NCBI GenBank assembly: GCA_034231615.1
Contig: CM067312.1
Span: 3,203,001-3,267,000 of the forward strand
DNA length: 64,000 bases
Source: Meghimatium bilineatum
Taxonomy: Eukaryota > Mollusca > Gastropoda > Stylommatophora > Philomycidae
Direction of reading: 5' to 3'
Both the position numbers and the translations under genes were made by a program. Shown here one piece after another: positions 62,226 through 64,000 of this stretch. Every line of letters begins with the position of its first letter. The stretch's first letter is position 1. The notes under the pieces were generated by a model. It saw only the letters and a list, made by a program, of their open reading frames with translations, searched no databases and was not told where the DNA came from.

Positions 62226-64000
62226 TGTGTTGTGTCATCGTATCACAGATAGAGAGAATGTGTTGTGTCATAGTATCACAGCTTGAGAGAATGTGTTGTG
62301 TCATGGTATCACAGCTTGAGAGAATGTGTTGTGTCATGGTATCACAGCTTGAGAGAATGTGTTGTGTCATGGTATCACAGCTAGAGAGAATGTGTTGTGT
62401 CATGGTATCACATTTTGAGTATGTGTTGTGTCATGGTATCACAGATAGAGAATGTGTTGTGTCATGGTATCACATTTTGAGTATGTGTTGTGTCATGGTA
62501 TCACATTTTGAGTATGTGTTGTGTCATGGTATCACATTTTGAGTATGTGTTGTGTCATGGTATCACAGATAGAGAATGTGTTGTGTCATGGTATCACATT
62601 TTGAGTATGTGTTGTGTCATGGTATCACAGATAGAGAATGTGTTGTGTCATGGTATTACAGATAGAAAATGTGTTGTGTCATGGTATCACAGATAGAGAA
62701 TGTGTTGTGTCATGGTATCACATTTTGAGTATGTGTTGTGTCATGGTATCACATTTTGAGTATGCGTTGTGTCATGGTATCACAGATAGAGAATGTGTTG
62801 TGTCATGGTATCACAGATAGAGAATGTGTTGTGTCATGGTATCACAGATAGAGAATGTGTTGTGTCATGGTATCACAGATAGAGAATGTGTTGTGTCATG
62901 GTATCATAGCTTGAGAGAATGTGTTGTGTCATGGTATCACATTTTGAGTATGCGTTGTGTCATGGTATCACAGATAGAGAATGTGTTGTGTCCTGGTATC
63001 ACAGATAGAGAATGTGTTGTGTCATGGTATCACAGATAGAGAATGTGTTGTGTCATGGTATCACAGATAGAGAATGTGTTGTGTCATGGTATCACAGATA
63101 GAGAATGTGTTGTGTCATGGTATCACATTTTGAGTATGTGTTGTGTCATGGTATCATTGCTTGAGAGAATGTGTTGTGTCATGGTATCACATTTTGAGTA
63201 TGTGTTGTGTCATGGTATCACATTTTGAGTATGCGTTGTGTCCTGGTATCACAGATAGAGAATGTGTTGTGTCATGGTATCACAGATAGAGAATGTGTTG
63301 TGTCCTGGTATCACAGATAGAGAATGTGTTGTGTCATGGTATCATAGCTTGAGAGAATGTGTTGTGTCCTGGTATCACAGATAGAGTATGTGTTGTGTCA
63401 TGGTATCATTGCTTGAGAGAATGTGTTGTGTCATGGTATCATTGCTTGAGAGAATGTGTTGTGTCATGGTATCACAGATAGAGAATGTGTTGTGTCATGG
63501 TATCACAGATAGAGAATGTGTTGTGTCATGGTATCACAGATAGAGAATGTGTTGTGTCATGGTATCACATTTTGAGTATGTGTTGTGTCATGGTATCACA
63601 GATAGAGAATGTGTTGTGTCATGGTATCACAGATAGAGAATGTGTTGTGTCATGGTATCACAGATAGAGAATGTGTTGTGTCATGGTATCACAGATAGAG
63701 AATGTGTTGTGTCATGGTATCACAGATAGAGAATGTGTTGTGTCATGGTATCACAGATAGAGAATGTGTTGTGTCATGGTATCACATTTTGAGTATGTGT
63801 TGTGTCATGGTATCACATTTTGAGTATGTGTTGTGTCATGGTATCACATTTTGAGTATGTGTTGTGTCATGGTATCACATTTTGAGTATGTGTTGTGTCA
63901 TGGTATCACAGATAGAGAATGTGTTGTGTCATGGTATCACATTTTGAGTATGTGTTGTGTCATGGTATCACAGATAGAGAATGTGTTGTGTCATGGTATC
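62226..64000. repeat. Large composite minisatellite, about 57 units of 31/33 bp, runs off the window
   Basis: All units start GTGTTGTGTCATGGTATCA and end in one of three ways: type A CAGATAGAGAAT (31 bp), type B CATTTTGAGTAT (31 bp), or type C CAGCTTGAGAGAAT and TTGCTTGAGAGAAT (33 bp). The first units are C-rich, and then A and B are mixed in runs. Small marks (TCCTGG, GCGTTG) travel with neighbouring units, so blocks were copied together. All apparent ORFs here come from the repeat. Confidence 0.97.

Noticed and set aside
62111-63667. Many 60-143 codon frames with CCVMVSQIENVLCHGIT repeats
   Set aside because: Products of the 31/33 bp minisatellite. The frame shifts with unit type and has no codon-bias or conservation argument.
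61231-64000. Further TBC1D exons
   Set aside because: I searched for a continuation of the linker before the TBC domain and found no frame with acceptor, donor and family-like residues.

Overview
The window is from an animal nuclear genome. Two protein-coding genes have exons separated by long introns with GT/AG borders, one has a canonical AATAAA signal, and the rest is AT-rich DNA filled with LINE, SINE, piggyBac, mariner and foldback copies plus minisatellites. The mix (tRNA-headed SINEs, several endonuclease-type LINE families with GATGAT-like tails, hammerhead-like motifs) suggests a lophotrochozoan, perhaps a mollusc. That is inference: no sequence here fixes the species.

Gene 1 (+ strand, 2707-10395) is the 3' half of PLRG1 (PRP46), the WD40 protein of the spliceosomal PRP19/NTC complex. 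Five exons encode the last 201 residues, followed by a stop codon and a poly(A) signal. The 5' exons lie before the window.

Gene 2 (+ strand, 31665 to beyond the window) is the 5' half of a TBC1D1/TBC1D4 (AS160)-type RabGAP. Seven phase-compatible exons give 558 residues covering two PTB domains and the start of the following linker. The catalytic TBC domain is not in the window. Its first intron is 17.3 kb. The two genes have unrelated roles (splicing; Rab-controlled vesicle traffic), and nothing suggests they are co-regulated.

Layout: 1-10400 is PLRG1, with introns holding SINEs, LINE pieces, a piggyBac MITE and a 16 x 35 bp array. 10400-31600 is intergenic: a TTAA-flanked piggyBac relic containing two LINE insertions and a 12 x 36 bp array; a foldback element with a mariner inside one arm; an unrecognised pseudogene; an I-like LINE with RNase H; and inside that LINE a 1.2 kb unknown insert with a 12 bp target duplication. 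31600-49300 is TBC1D exon 1 and intron 1, with LINE pieces, tRNA-derived SINEs, two foldback elements (one with hammerhead-like motifs in each arm) and a GC-rich insert with a target duplication. 49300-60500 holds the remaining exons with many minisatellites, including two arrays full of TGACTCA. 62200-64000 is a minisatellite that grew out of a SINE.

No bacterial, phage or CRISPR system is present. The items most worth following up are the hammerhead-like foldback at 41394-41922, the two unclassified inserts (28148-29358 and 38988-39417), the nested piggyBac and foldback elements, and the SINE-derived minisatellite.
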